A stretch of 64,000 bases of DNA from Kribbella voronezhensis (GTDB lineage Bacteria; Actinomycetota; Actinomycetes; Propionibacteriales; Kribbellaceae): positions 5,737,098-5,801,097 of the forward strand of contig NZ_SOCE01000001.1 in NCBI RefSeq assembly GCF_004365175.1, read 5' to 3'. Position 1 is the first letter of the stretch, and each line of letters starts with the position of its first letter. The notes under the pieces are model-generated. The model did not search any database. It worked only from the letters and a program-made list of their open reading frames with translations, and was not told the DNA's origin. Below, piece after piece: positions 32,556 through 41,734 of the stretch. The position numbers and the translations under genes are program-made.

Positions 32556-33220
32556 CGTACTCCGCGAACCGCCTCGCGGACCTCGTGGACGGGGAAGTCT
32601 CCTGGCTGTCAGTCCGCACCGCGGACACCTTGCCGGGCCCCGACTGGATCTCTTGCGCCGGGCTGCTCGCGGAGCAGCAGGCCGGCGGCGACCCGACGTA
32701 CGGATGGCGGCAGGCGTTGCACGAGGACTACGGTCGCGAGTACGCGATCGAGCCGCCGGAGCAGGTCGCCGCGATGTTCGTGCTGATGTGGTACGTCTCG
32801 GTGCCGTCGATCGTCGCGGGCGTTTCCGCCGCTCTGACAGGGGTTTCACCGGACGTCTCGCCGGCCTCACTGGCCTTCAGACGGCACCCGATGGCGCACT
32901 ATCCGGCCGAGGTCGCGCTGCTGTCCGACCAGGTCGTCACCGCGGTCGAGGCGGCCGCTCAGGTCAGCACGCACACCCGAGCGTTCACCGACTCCTACCG
33001 CCCGGGCGTGAAGATGAGTTCGCTCCAGCGGCTCGGCGCGGTGCAGGACGAGCTCCGGGCCGCGATCCGGATGCCCGCGGAGGCCGACTTCGCCGAGGCC
33101 GCCTCGGCCGCCTTCCAGGTCCGGCTCGACCAGCAGGTCCGTACTTCGTGCTGTTTCGTCTACGCGCTGCCCAACGTCAACCCGTGCGCCGGCTGCCCGA
33201 GGGTTTCGACCCTGGTTTGA
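32552..33220 (+). CDS. fhuF: FhuF-type [2Fe-2S] ferric siderophore reductase
   Basis: 222 residues. The C-terminal ligand set C-C-x10-C-x2-C (CCFVYALPNVNPCAGC, about residues 199-214) is the FhuF [2Fe-2S] signature. FhuF proteins reduce ferric hydroxamate-type siderophores in the cytoplasm so iron can leave the ligand. The first two-thirds matches the family's helical domain (MWYVSVPSIVAG). Last gene of the plus-strand iron operon, coupled to the ATPase gene and followed by a short hairpin. Confidence 0.9.
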   Translation: MTYSANRLADLVDGEVSWLSVRTADTLPGPDWISCAGLLAEQQAGGDPTYGWRQALHEDYGREYAIEPPEQVAAMFVLMWYVSVPSIVAGVSAALTGVSPDVSPASLAFRRHPMAHYPAEVALLSDQVVTAVEAAAQVSTHTRAFTDSYRPGVKMSSLQRLGAVQDELRAAIRMPAEADFAEAASAAFQVRLDQQVRTSCCFVYALPNVNPCAGCPRVSTLV

Positions 33221-33221
33221 T

Positions 33222-33248
33222 GGATTGTTTCGGGCTAGCCCGGAATCC
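33222..33248 (+). terminator. Possible terminator after fhuF
   Basis: GGATT-N3-TTCGGG pairs with CCCGGAATCC around CTAG, just after the fhuF stop and before the secreted glycoside hydrolase gene. The stem is bulged and there is no T-run. Confidence 0.4.
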
Positions 33249-33286
33249 ACGCTGTGGTGACACATCGTCGCTCAGCGGAGGTCGAC

Positions 33287-36200
33287 ATGCGATGGATCCG
33301 GGTGGCCGCGGCCGCCGCATTCCTGGTCCCGACGGTGGCCTTCGCGGAGTCGGGTGCCGCACAGGCTGGCGAACAGGCCACGGCGGTGCCGTCGGTGTGG
33401 ACCGAGTCGGCGTACAACTCGGTCTTCAAGGACAGCGGGCGATCGCCGGAGGCAGCGGACGGCATCGAGCTGGACACGGCGAAGAACGAGTACGAGGGCG
33501 CGCAGATCGTCGTCCGCGGACCACAGGCCTTCACTGTCAACAGCATCGACTTCACCGCGCTGACCGGCCCGGCCGACTCCATCGCCGCGGGTGAGCTCAG
33601 CTACAACCCGGTCGGCTACCAGTACCTGAACAAGCCGTCCGACAACATCTACCCGCTGATCCGCACCGCGCCGGGCGACTTCCCCGACCGATTGCTGAAC
33701 CAGACCGGCATCGCCGTGCCCGCGAACCAGACCCAGTCGCTGTGGGTCCGGGTGCACGTGCCCGCGACCGCGGCCGGCGGTATCTATCGCGGTCGCGCGA
33801 CGGTCCGGACGACGGCCGGCGACCTGAGCGTGCCGATCTCGGTCAACGCGCGGAACGTGGTGATCCCGCCGGCCAACCAGAGCCAGTTCACCAACGTGAT
33901 GTGGACCAATTTCCTCGGTCTCACCTCGTACGACCCCGGCAAGGGCGACACGGTCAAGTTGTTCTACGACTACGACCGGTACTCCGCGGACTGGTGGCAG
34001 CTGATCGACAACTGGGCCGACACGATGAAGAAGTACCGGCAGAACAACCTGCAGCTGCCGATGATCAACCTGCTCACCGACGGCGGCTCCAAGGTCGATG
34101 CCGCAGGCAACTACACGTTCAACTTCAGCCGCTTCGACGAAGTGGTGCAGCGGTTCCTGGACAAGGGCGTGGTGAACCGGCTGGAGGGCTTCACCCAGGC
34201 CGGTTCCTGGAACCCCGACCTCAACCCGCAGTACCCGAAGTACAAGCTCGAGGTGATCCCGAAGCAGACCGGCCGGCAGATCCCGGACTACGTCTACTGG
34301 GGAACACCGGAGGCGGACAACTGGTACAAGCAGTTCTACCCGGCGCTGCGTCAGCACCTGACCGAGAAGGGCTGGCAGGACAAGTTCTGGACCCATGTCA
34401 GCGACGAACCGAACATCGCCAGCGGTGGGCAGCAGTGGTACGAGATCGCGGCGCGGATCCGGCAGTACTGGCCGGACGTGAAGCTCGCCGACGCGACCGT
34501 GTTCCCGATGTCGGGGGACCTCGTCAAGGCCGCCGACATCGTCATCCCGAACATCACCATCTACTCCGACGGGCCGGCGCCCTTCGACGCGGAACACGCC
34601 AAAGGCAAGGAGTTGTGGCTCTACAACTGTGCCGGGCTCGGCGGTGAGTACCTGAACAGGCTGATCGACCAGCCGCAGTGGCAGCAACGGCAGACGATGT
34701 GGTTCGCCTACAGCCGTGGGGCCACCGGCTATCTGCACTGGGCCTACAACAACTGGCAGTACGACATGGATCTGCAGAACATCAAGGGCGACGGCTACAT
34801 CGTGCGTCCCGACAAGGCACACCACACGATCGAGGCCTCGACCCGGTACGAGTCACTGCGGGACGGTCTGGAGGACTGGGAGGTTCTCAACCAGCTGGGC
34901 AAGACGAATCCGGGGCTGGCCAAGGATCTCGCCAAGACCGTTGGCCTGAACGGTACGAAGTACTCCCGCGACGTCTCCTACCTGCAGCGGATCAGGGCCA
35001 TCACCCTCGACGCGGCCGCCGGCAAGCCGGTCGTCGCCAAGGACCTGGTGAAGGCGCGGACGAGCAGCCCGAAGCGGGAGCAGGTCGACCTCGGGCGGCA
35101 GGGCCAGGTCGACGGTGTCCACCTGCGCTGGGGTGCGAGCTTCGCGACCAGGTACCGGGTGATGATCTCCTACAACGGCACCGACTGGTCCCAGGCGGCC
35201 GACATCACCAGCGACGGCGGCGACGACTTCGTGGGGCTGAACGCGAAGACGCGGTACATCCGGGTCGAGGTGACCAGCGATACGCCGTACGAGCTGCCGA
35301 CGTTCGAGGTGCCGGGCAACTATCTGCTCCAGCAGAATCTGGCCGGCGGGAAGTCCTACACGGCCACGGCGCCCTCCGCGCGGTTCCCCGACAAGGGGCG
35401 CGAGGCAACGGACGGCGTACTGGCCGACGACTGGGGTGACGGGCTCGCGTTCGGCTACGAACTGAGCAACGGCCAGCACGCGGAGCCGTCGGTCGCGATC
35501 GACCTCGGCGGATTGCAGACGATCGGCAGCGTCCGGGTGCACGCCTACGAGGAGTACCCGGACTACCGACCGGACCAGATCACCGTCGCCACCAGTTGGG
35601 ACGGGGTGAACTACGCGAACGTCGGCCAGGTGGGCGCGATCAGCGGTGCCCGGCTCTGGTACGACCTCAGCTTCGCGCCGACGCTGGGCCGCTACGTCCG
35701 GGTCACCTTCGCAAAGACCGGTACGGCGAAGGGCACCGGCGAGTTCGTCGACGACATCGAGGTGTACGGCGCCGGCCAGGCGGTCGACGAGGTACCGGGG
35801 TCGGCGGGGTATCAGTGGACCGATGTCGGCCGCGCCGGGCACGAGGTGATTCTTACCCCGACTGCCACCGGCAGCGTGGGTCGCTGGGACTGGAGTGCCG
35901 CCGCGGGTGTCAAGCGCGACGACTGGGGCGGTGGGCCGGTCGCGGGCAAGACGACCGGGTTCAGCTGGCTCAACCAGCAGCACGCGCTGGCTCGCAGTAC
36001 GGCCGGAAAGCTCCTGCACTGGTGGTGGATCGAGGGCGAGTCGGCCGCGCACACCGCCGACTGGGGTGGGGACGCAGCGGGTGACCCGGCGGCAGTCGTC
36101 TGGTCCGGGCAACAGCACGCCTTCGCGCGCTCGTCGGCCGGCGACCTGCAGCACTGGTGGTGGGACCCCGCAGACGGCGAGGTCCGCCTGGACAAGTGGA

Positions 36201-36778
36201 GTGGCGCGCCCGGTCCGATCGTCGGTACGCCGTCGACCTTTGTCTGGGGCAACCAGTTGCACGTGGTGGCCCGTGGAGTGAACAACCACCTCTACCACTG
36301 GTGGTGGTCGCTCGGTGAGTTCGAGCCCCACTTCGCCGACTGGGGTGGCGAGGCGTACTCCGATCCGGCCACGTTCGTCTGGAACGGCCAGCAGCACGTC
36401 TACACCCAGGCCGCGGACGGCCAGCTCTACCACTGGTTCTGGGACCCGGCCGACGGGCTTCACCAGGTGAAGTGGACCGGGGCCCCGGGCAAGTTCGTCG
36501 GAGCGCCCGCAGCGTTCAAGACGGCCGGCCAGCAGCACGTCGTCGCCCGCGGACCCGGCAACACCCTCTACCACTGGTGGTGGGACCAGGGCACCGCGAA
36601 GGTCTCCTTCGAGGACCAGGGCGGTGAAGCGTTCTCGGATCCGATCGGGTTCGCCTTCAACGACCAGCTCCAGTTCTTCGCGCAGAGCTCGAAGGGGACG
36701 CTCTCGCACTGGTGGTGGACGCCGGCCGAGGGCTGGCAGCGCAACGACTGGGGCGGCAGCGTCCACTACCCCTCCTGA
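33287..36778 (+). CDS. Secreted DUF4091/GH123-like glycoside hydrolase with discoidin-like domain and seven-repeat propeller (paralogue 1)
   Basis: 1163 residues from ATG 33287 (GGAGG five bases upstream). Signal peptide residues 1-28 or so (AAAAAFLVPTVAFA). The catalytic region resembles GH123/DUF4091 enzymes, beta-hexosaminidase-type; the acidic pair is Asp373-Glu374 in THVSDEPN. A discoidin/F5-8C-like segment with ATDGVLADDWGDG follows (about 690-830). The C-terminus has seven repeats of 45-50 residues marked by RWDW, then HWWW, HWWW, HWWW, HWFW, HWWW, HWWW (about 866-1145), like PLL/DUF346 lectin propellers. Probably an extracellular glycan-degrading enzyme; substrate unknown. Paralogue follows 54 bp later. 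Confidence 0.85.
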   Translation: MRWIRVAAAAAFLVPTVAFAESGAAQAGEQATAVPSVWTESAYNSVFKDSGRSPEAADGIELDTAKNEYEGAQIVVRGPQAFTVNSIDFTALTGPADSIAAGELSYNPVGYQYLNKPSDNIYPLIRTAPGDFPDRLLNQTGIAVPANQTQSLWVRVHVPATAAGGIYRGRATVRTTAGDLSVPISVNARNVVIPPANQSQFTNVMWTNFLGLTSYDPGKGDTVKLFYDYDRYSADWWQLIDNWADTMKKYRQNNLQLPMINLLTDGGSKVDAAGNYTFNFSRFDEVVQRFLDKGVVNRLEGFTQAGSWNPDLNPQYPKYKLEVIPKQTGRQIPDYVYWGTPEADNWYKQFYPALRQHLTEKGWQDKFWTHVSDEPNIASGGQQWYEIAARIRQYWPDVKLADATVFPMSGDLVKAADIVIPNITIYSDGPAPFDAEHAKGKELWLYNCAGLGGEYLNRLIDQPQWQQRQTMWFAYSRGATGYLHWAYNNWQYDMDLQNIKGDGYIVRPDKAHHTIEASTRYESLRDGLEDWEVLNQLGKTNPGLAKDLAKTVGLNGTKYSRDVSYLQRIRAITLDAAAGKPVVAKDLVKARTSSPKREQVDLGRQGQVDGVHLRWGASFATRYRVMISYNGTDWSQAADITSDGGDDFVGLNAKTRYIRVEVTSDTPYELPTFEVPGNYLLQQNLAGGKSYTATAPSARFPDKGREATDGVLADDWGDGLAFGYELSNGQHAEPSVAIDLGGLQTIGSVRVHAYEEYPDYRPDQITVATSWDGVNYANVGQVGAISGARLWYDLSFAPTLGRYVRVTFAKTGTAKGTGEFVDDIEVYGAGQAVDEVPGSAGYQWTDVGRAGHEVILTPTATGSVGRWDWSAAAGVKRDDWGGGPVAGKTTGFSWLNQQHALARSTAGKLLHWWWIEGESAAHTADWGGDAAGDPAAVVWSGQQHAFARSSAGDLQHWWWDPADGEVRLDKWSGAPGPIVGTPSTFVWGNQLHVVARGVNNHLYHWWWSLGEFEPHFADWGGEAYSDPATFVWNGQQHVYTQAADGQLYHWFWDPADGLHQVKWTGAPGKFVGAPAAFKTAGQQHVVARGPGNTLYHWWWDQGTAKVSFEDQGGEAFSDPIGFAFNDQLQFFAQSSKGTLSHWWWTPAEGWQRNDWGGSVHYPS

Positions 36779-36832
36779 GAACACACCCGGCACGGCAACA
36801 GTCACGGACAACGAACGGTCGGAGGACTCACG

Positions 36833-39800
36833 ATGCGATGGTTGCGAGCGGTACTGGCGGGCGGGCTGGCGGTGACCGCGGCCGCTCTGGTTCCGCCGGG
36901 TGCTGAGGCTCAGGTCACGGCCGCAGCGCCGCCCTCGGTGTGGACGGAGACGGCGTACAACTCGGTGTTCAAGGACAGCGGGCGATCGCCGGAAGCGGCG
37001 GACGGCATCCAGTTGGACACGGCGAAGAACGACTACGAAGGTGCGCAGATCGTGCTCCGCGGGCCGGCGGCGTTCACGGTGAACAGCGTGGACTTCACAG
37101 CGTTGACCGGCGGCTCCGACGCGATCCCGGCGAGCGAGATCACCTACAACCCGGTCGGGTACGAGTACCTGAACCACAACTCGGTGTTCGGCTGGAACCC
37201 GCCGCAGCCGGTCTATCCGACCGTCCGCACCGGTGCCGGCGACTATCCCGACCGGTTGCTGAACCAGACCGGCATCGCCGTACCGGCCAACCAGACGCAG
37301 GCCCTCTGGGTCCGGGTGCACGTGCCGGCCACCGCGGCGGGCGGCGTCTACTCCGGCCGCGCGACGGTCCGGACGACCAACGGCGATCTCAGCGTGCCGA
37401 TCACGGTCAACGCGCGGAACGTGGTGATCCCGCCGGCCAACCAGAGCGAATTCACCAACGTGATGTGGACCAATTTCCTCGGCCTTACCTCGTGGGACCC
37501 GGGCAAGGGCGACACGGTCAAGCTGTTCTACGACTACGACCGGTACTCGGCCGACTGGTGGCAGTTGATCGACAACTGGGCCGACACGATGAAGAAGTAC
37601 CGGCAGAACAGTCTGCAGCTGCCGTTGATCAACCTGCTCACCGACGGCGGCAGCAAGGTCGATGCCGCCGGCAACTACACGTTCGACTTCAGCCGTTTCG
37701 ACCAGGTCGTGCAGCGGTTCATGGACAAGGGCGTGGTGAACCGGCTGGAGGGCTTCACCGGCGCCGGGTCGCAGAGCCCGGAGCGCAACCCGTCGCGCAA
37801 GTGGCTGATCGAGGTCACCCCGAAGAACACCGGGTCGCAGATCCCCGACTACCTGTTCTGGGACTCCCCGGAGGCAACCAGCTGGTATTCGCAGTTCTAC
37901 CCGGCACTCAAGGCACACCTCGACGCCAAGGGCTGGACGTCGATGTACTGGATGCACGTCGGTGACGAGGCGAACGGAGCCGAGGGTGAGGCCGGCTGGC
38001 TGGGCATCGCCGCGAAGCTGCGGCAGTACTTCCCGGGTGTGAAGATCGGCGATACCTCGGTGAACGGCTCCGGCCCGCTGATCGCGCGCAACTCCGACAT
38101 CGTCATCCCGAACCTGTTCACCTACACCGCCGACCCGGGCACGTACGACGCCGAGCGGGCCAAGGGCAAGCCGCTGTGGTTCTACAACTGCAACATCCCG
38201 GTCGGGAACCACCTGAACAGGTTCATCGACCAGCCGGAGTGGAGCCAGCGGCAGACGATGTGGCTCGCCTACGGCCGTGGCGCCACCGGCTACCTGCACT
38301 GGGCCTACGGCAACTGGCAGTACGCGATGAACGACCAGGACGTGAAGGGTGACGGCTACATCGTTCGCCCCGACAAGGCGCACCACACGATCGAGGCCTC
38401 GACCCGGTACGAGTCGCTGCGGGACGGCATGGAGGACTGGGAGGTCCTGAACCAGCTGGGCAAGACCAACCCCGGCCTGGCCAAGGACTTCGCCACCAGC
38501 CTGGTCCAGCGCGACGACAAGTACTCGCCGGACGTCTCGTACATGCAACGCGTCCGCGCCCTGATGCTGGACGCCGCGGCCGGCAAGCCGATCGTCGCCA
38601 AGGACCTGGCGAAGGTGCGGACCGAGGGCCCGAAGTGGGTGCAGACCGATCTCGGCCGGCAGGCTCAGGTCGACGGTGTCCACCTGCACTGGGGTACGAC
38701 GTACGCGAGCAACTACCGGGTGCTGATCTCCTACAACGGCACCAACTGGGGAGAAGCTGCCAATGTCACGAGCAACGGCGGTGACGACTTCATCGGCATC
38801 AACGGCAAGGCTCGGTACATCCGGATCGAGGTGACCAGCACAACGCCGTACGACCTCCAGAAGCTGGAAGTGGCCGGCAACCTGTTGCTGCAGCAGAACA
38901 TCGCCGGTGGGAAGGCGTACGTCGCGAGTGTGCCGTCCGCCAGGTTCCCCGACAGCGGCCGGGAGGCGACGGACGGCGTACTGGCCGACGACTGGGGCGA
39001 CGGCCGCAGCTTCGGCTACGAGTTGGCCAAGGGGGAGTACAAGGCACCGACCGTGGCGATCGACCTCGGCTACCCTCAGGTGGTCGGCACTGCCAGGATC
39101 CACGCGTACGAGGAGTATCCGGACTACCGGCCCGACCTGCTCACCGTCGCCACCAGCACGGACGGCGTCAACTACACCGACCGAGGACTGCTCAGCTGGG
39201 TCAACGGCGCCTCCAAGGTCTGGTACGACGTCGGCTTCGCTCCGGTGACCGCCCGTTATGTCCGGGTCACGTTCGCCAAGACGGGGACGGACAAGGGCAC
39301 CGGCGAGTTCGTCGACGACATCGAGGTCTACGGCGCGGGCCCGAACGGTCCGGACGTCGTACCGGGCTCCACGGCGTACCAGTGGAACGACGCGGGCGGT
39401 GCCGGCCACGAGGTGATCTTCGCGCCGGGCTCCACCGGGTCGATGCGGCGCTGGGACTGGTCGGCGGCCGCGGGACTAAAGACGGCCGACTGGGGCGGCG
39501 GTCCGATCGCAGGGAAGACGACCGGCTACGCCTGGAACAACCAGCAGCACGCGGTCGCCCGCGGGCAGAGCGGCAACCTGCTGCACTGGTGGTGGATCGA
39601 AGGCGAGACGACGCCGCACTACGGCGACTGGGGTGGAGACGCGGCAGGCGACCCGACAGCAGTGGTGTGGTCAGGGCAGCAGCACATCTTCGCCAGGGCG
39701 TCGACGGGTGATCTGCAGCACTGGTGGTGGGACCCGGCCGACGGCCAGCTGCGGCTGGACAAGTGGGGCGGCGCGCCCGGTCCGATCGTCGGCACGCCGT

Positions 39801-40345
39801 CGACCTTTGTCTGGGGCAACCAGTTGCACGTGGTGGCCCGTGGAGCGAACAACCACCTCTACCACTGGTGGTGGTCGCTCGGTGAGTTCGAGCCGCACTT
39901 CGCCGACTGGGGTGGCGAGGCGTACTCCGATCCGGCCACGTTCGTCTGGAACGGCCAGCAGCACGTCTACACCCAGGCGGCGGACGGGCAGCTGTTCCAC
40001 TGGTTCTGGGACGCCGGTGACGGTCTGCACCAGGTCAAGTGGACCGGGGCACCGGGCAAGTTCGTCGGAGCGCCGTCGGCGTTCAAGACGGGCACCCAGC
40101 AGCACGTCGTCGCTCGCGGGCCGAACAACACGCTCTACCACTGGTTCTGGGACCAGGGCACTTCGAAGGTGAGCTGGGAGGACCTCGGTGGCGAGGTGTA
40201 CGCCGACCCGGTGGCGTTCGCCTTCGCCGACCAGCACCAGTATTTCGCTCAGAGCGCAACCGGCACCCTCTACCACTGGTGGTGGACGCCGCAGGACGGC
40301 TGGCACAAGAACGACTGGGGCGGGAGCGTGAAGTACCCGTCCTGA
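36833..40345 (+). CDS. Secreted DUF4091/GH123-like glycoside hydrolase, tandem paralogue 2
   Basis: 1170 residues; GGAGG eight bases before ATG. Signal peptide LAGGLAVTAAALVPPGAEAQ. Same order of parts as paralogue 1: hydrolase region, discoidin-like segment, seven-repeat propeller. The catalytic pair is Asp378-Glu379 in MHVGDEANG, so the proline of paralogue 1's DEP is Ala here. It has seven extra residues in all, including an insert NSVFGWNPPQ near residue 112. The two proteins are closely similar throughout, with one propeller stretch nearly identical at DNA level. Likely divergence in glycan preference after tandem duplication. Confidence 0.85.
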   Translation: MRWLRAVLAGGLAVTAAALVPPGAEAQVTAAAPPSVWTETAYNSVFKDSGRSPEAADGIQLDTAKNDYEGAQIVLRGPAAFTVNSVDFTALTGGSDAIPASEITYNPVGYEYLNHNSVFGWNPPQPVYPTVRTGAGDYPDRLLNQTGIAVPANQTQALWVRVHVPATAAGGVYSGRATVRTTNGDLSVPITVNARNVVIPPANQSEFTNVMWTNFLGLTSWDPGKGDTVKLFYDYDRYSADWWQLIDNWADTMKKYRQNSLQLPLINLLTDGGSKVDAAGNYTFDFSRFDQVVQRFMDKGVVNRLEGFTGAGSQSPERNPSRKWLIEVTPKNTGSQIPDYLFWDSPEATSWYSQFYPALKAHLDAKGWTSMYWMHVGDEANGAEGEAGWLGIAAKLRQYFPGVKIGDTSVNGSGPLIARNSDIVIPNLFTYTADPGTYDAERAKGKPLWFYNCNIPVGNHLNRFIDQPEWSQRQTMWLAYGRGATGYLHWAYGNWQYAMNDQDVKGDGYIVRPDKAHHTIEASTRYESLRDGMEDWEVLNQLGKTNPGLAKDFATSLVQRDDKYSPDVSYMQRVRALMLDAAAGKPIVAKDLAKVRTEGPKWVQTDLGRQAQVDGVHLHWGTTYASNYRVLISYNGTNWGEAANVTSNGGDDFIGINGKARYIRIEVTSTTPYDLQKLEVAGNLLLQQNIAGGKAYVASVPSARFPDSGREATDGVLADDWGDGRSFGYELAKGEYKAPTVAIDLGYPQVVGTARIHAYEEYPDYRPDLLTVATSTDGVNYTDRGLLSWVNGASKVWYDVGFAPVTARYVRVTFAKTGTDKGTGEFVDDIEVYGAGPNGPDVVPGSTAYQWNDAGGAGHEVIFAPGSTGSMRRWDWSAAAGLKTADWGGGPIAGKTTGYAWNNQQHAVARGQSGNLLHWWWIEGETTPHYGDWGGDAAGDPTAVVWSGQQHIFARASTGDLQHWWWDPADGQLRLDKWGGAPGPIVGTPSTFVWGNQLHVVARGANNHLYHWWWSLGEFEPHFADWGGEAYSDPATFVWNGQQHVYTQAADGQLFHWFWDAGDGLHQVKWTGAPGKFVGAPSAFKTGTQQHVVARGPNNTLYHWFWDQGTSKVSWEDLGGEVYADPVAFAFADQHQYFAQSATGTLYHWWWTPQDGWHKNDWGGSVKYPS

Positions 40346-40379
40346 GCCCGAGCTGAGACTGCCGCGGAATATTGTCGGT

Positions 40380-40427
40380 GCCGCCCGGCACTATGTCGAT
40401 CATGAATCTGACACAGTGTCGGGCGGC
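40380..40427 (+). terminator. Hairpin after the hydrolase pair
   Basis: GCCGCCCGGCACT at 40380-40392 pairs with AGTGTCGGGCGGC at 40415-40427 (13 bp with one G-T wobble) around a 22-nt loop, between the hydrolase genes and egtA. Confidence 0.6.
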
Positions 40428-40507
40428 CGCCGCGCCGCCGTCCACGTCATCGACGGGTAACCCGCTGTCGGTTGTCCGCGTCCAGGGCCGCGGTTAGGTT
40501 CGATGAC

Positions 40508-41734
40508 GTGACGGAGCCTGGTGGTACCCCGGCGACGACCCCGATCGGCTCCCGCGTGGCGGCCGAGGGTTACGTCGAAATGGTGTGCTTCAAGCACGGT
40601 CCTCCCCAGCTGCAGGGCGTTGAGCTGGAGTGGACGGTGCATCACGCGGACGATCCGTACCGACCACTCGACGCAACACAACTGAGCAAGGCCCTGGGCG
40701 CGCACGCGCCCGCCACCCTGGTCCCCGGCAGTCCGCAGCTGCCGCTCGGCCGGGGTGCTCTGGTCACGGTGGAGCCGGGTGGCCAGGTGGAGATCTCCGG
40801 CTCTCCGTCAGCTTCAGTGGCGAGGCTGATCGACGACACCGCCGCCGACGCGGCCGAACTGACCTGCTTGCTGGCGACCGCCGGCCTGGTTCCGGGTGAG
40901 CACGGCCTGGACCCCTTCCGGCCGCCGCGGCGCATCCTGACCGTCCCGCGCTACGCGGCGATGGAGCGCGCGTTCGCCCGGCTGGGCCCGCACGGCCCGA
41001 GGATGATGTGCAGCACCGCCGGACTGCAGATCTGCCTCGACGCGGGTGAGGCCGAGCAGACCGCGAGCCGCTGGCGGGCCCTGCACGATCTCGGCCCGAC
41101 CCTGGTGGCGATGTTCGCCAACTCCCGGCGCCGGACCGGTGACGACACCGGCTGGGCCTCCGCCCGGACGGAGGCGACCTTCGGCACCTGTGCCCCGTTC
41201 ACCGAGCCGCCGCCGCTGGACGGCGACCCGGCCGCGGCCTGGGCGCGGATGGCGATGGAAGCCCCGGTGCTCTGCCTGCGCCGTGGCGACAACTGGGACG
41301 CGCCGGCCGGCCTGACCTTCGGTGCCTGGGCGGACGGGGCCCTGCCCGGCGACAGCCCGACGTACGCGGATCTCGATTACCACTTGTCCACCCTGTTCCC
41401 GCCGGTCCGGCCGCGCGGGTATCTCGAGGTGCGCTACCTGGACGCCCAGCCGGGCGACGGATGGATCACCCCGACCGTGCTGCTGACGGCGTTGATGTCC
41501 GACGCCGGCGTGATCGACCGGGCGATGGCCGCCGCCGAGCCGGCGGCCGGGCGCTGGTTCCCCGCCGCCCGGGAAGGACTCGACGACAAGTCGGTCCTGC
41601 AGGCCGCGCGGGACGTGGTCGACCTCGGCCTCGAAGTACTGGACCGGACCGGCCTCGGGTCCGAACTGCTCGGTGAAGTCGCAACCCGGCTGAACCGCAT
41701 CGTCGACGACACCCAGAGAAGGCGAGCCTCATGA
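40508..41734 (+). CDS. egtA: Glutamate-cysteine ligase EgtA
   Basis: 408 residues from GTG 40508 (no strong ribosome-binding site; the frame opens at 40472). GCS2-like ligase: GVELEWTVHH holds the E-x-E-type metal-binding start, followed by GRGALVTVEPGGQVEISGSPS, MMCSTAGLQICLD and the C-terminal PRGYLEVRYLDAQPGDGWITPTVLLTALM. It makes gamma-glutamylcysteine, the sulfur donor for ergothioneine in the actinobacterial route. First gene of egtABCD; the stop overlaps the egtB ATG (ATGA). Confidence 0.93.
   Translation: MTEPGGTPATTPIGSRVAAEGYVEMVCFKHGPPQLQGVELEWTVHHADDPYRPLDATQLSKALGAHAPATLVPGSPQLPLGRGALVTVEPGGQVEISGSPSASVARLIDDTAADAAELTCLLATAGLVPGEHGLDPFRPPRRILTVPRYAAMERAFARLGPHGPRMMCSTAGLQICLDAGEAEQTASRWRALHDLGPTLVAMFANSRRRTGDDTGWASARTEATFGTCAPFTEPPPLDGDPAAAWARMAMEAPVLCLRRGDNWDAPAGLTFGAWADGALPGDSPTYADLDYHLSTLFPPVRPRGYLEVRYLDAQPGDGWITPTVLLTALMSDAGVIDRAMAAAEPAAGRWFPAAREGLDDKSVLQAARDVVDLGLEVLDRTGLGSELLGEVATRLNRIVDDTQRRRAS

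Noticed and set aside
34853..39409. A 1518-codon open frame antisense to both secreted hydrolases
   Set aside because: Same codon-bias shadow. The composition is repetitive, mirrors the two paralogues, and has no ribosome-binding site or recognisable domain.
40380..40427. Palindromic arms before egtA considered as an egt operator
   Set aside because: Thirteen paired bases with a 22-nt loop fit an RNA hairpin ending the hydrolase transcript better than a protein operator, and no regulator is adjacent.
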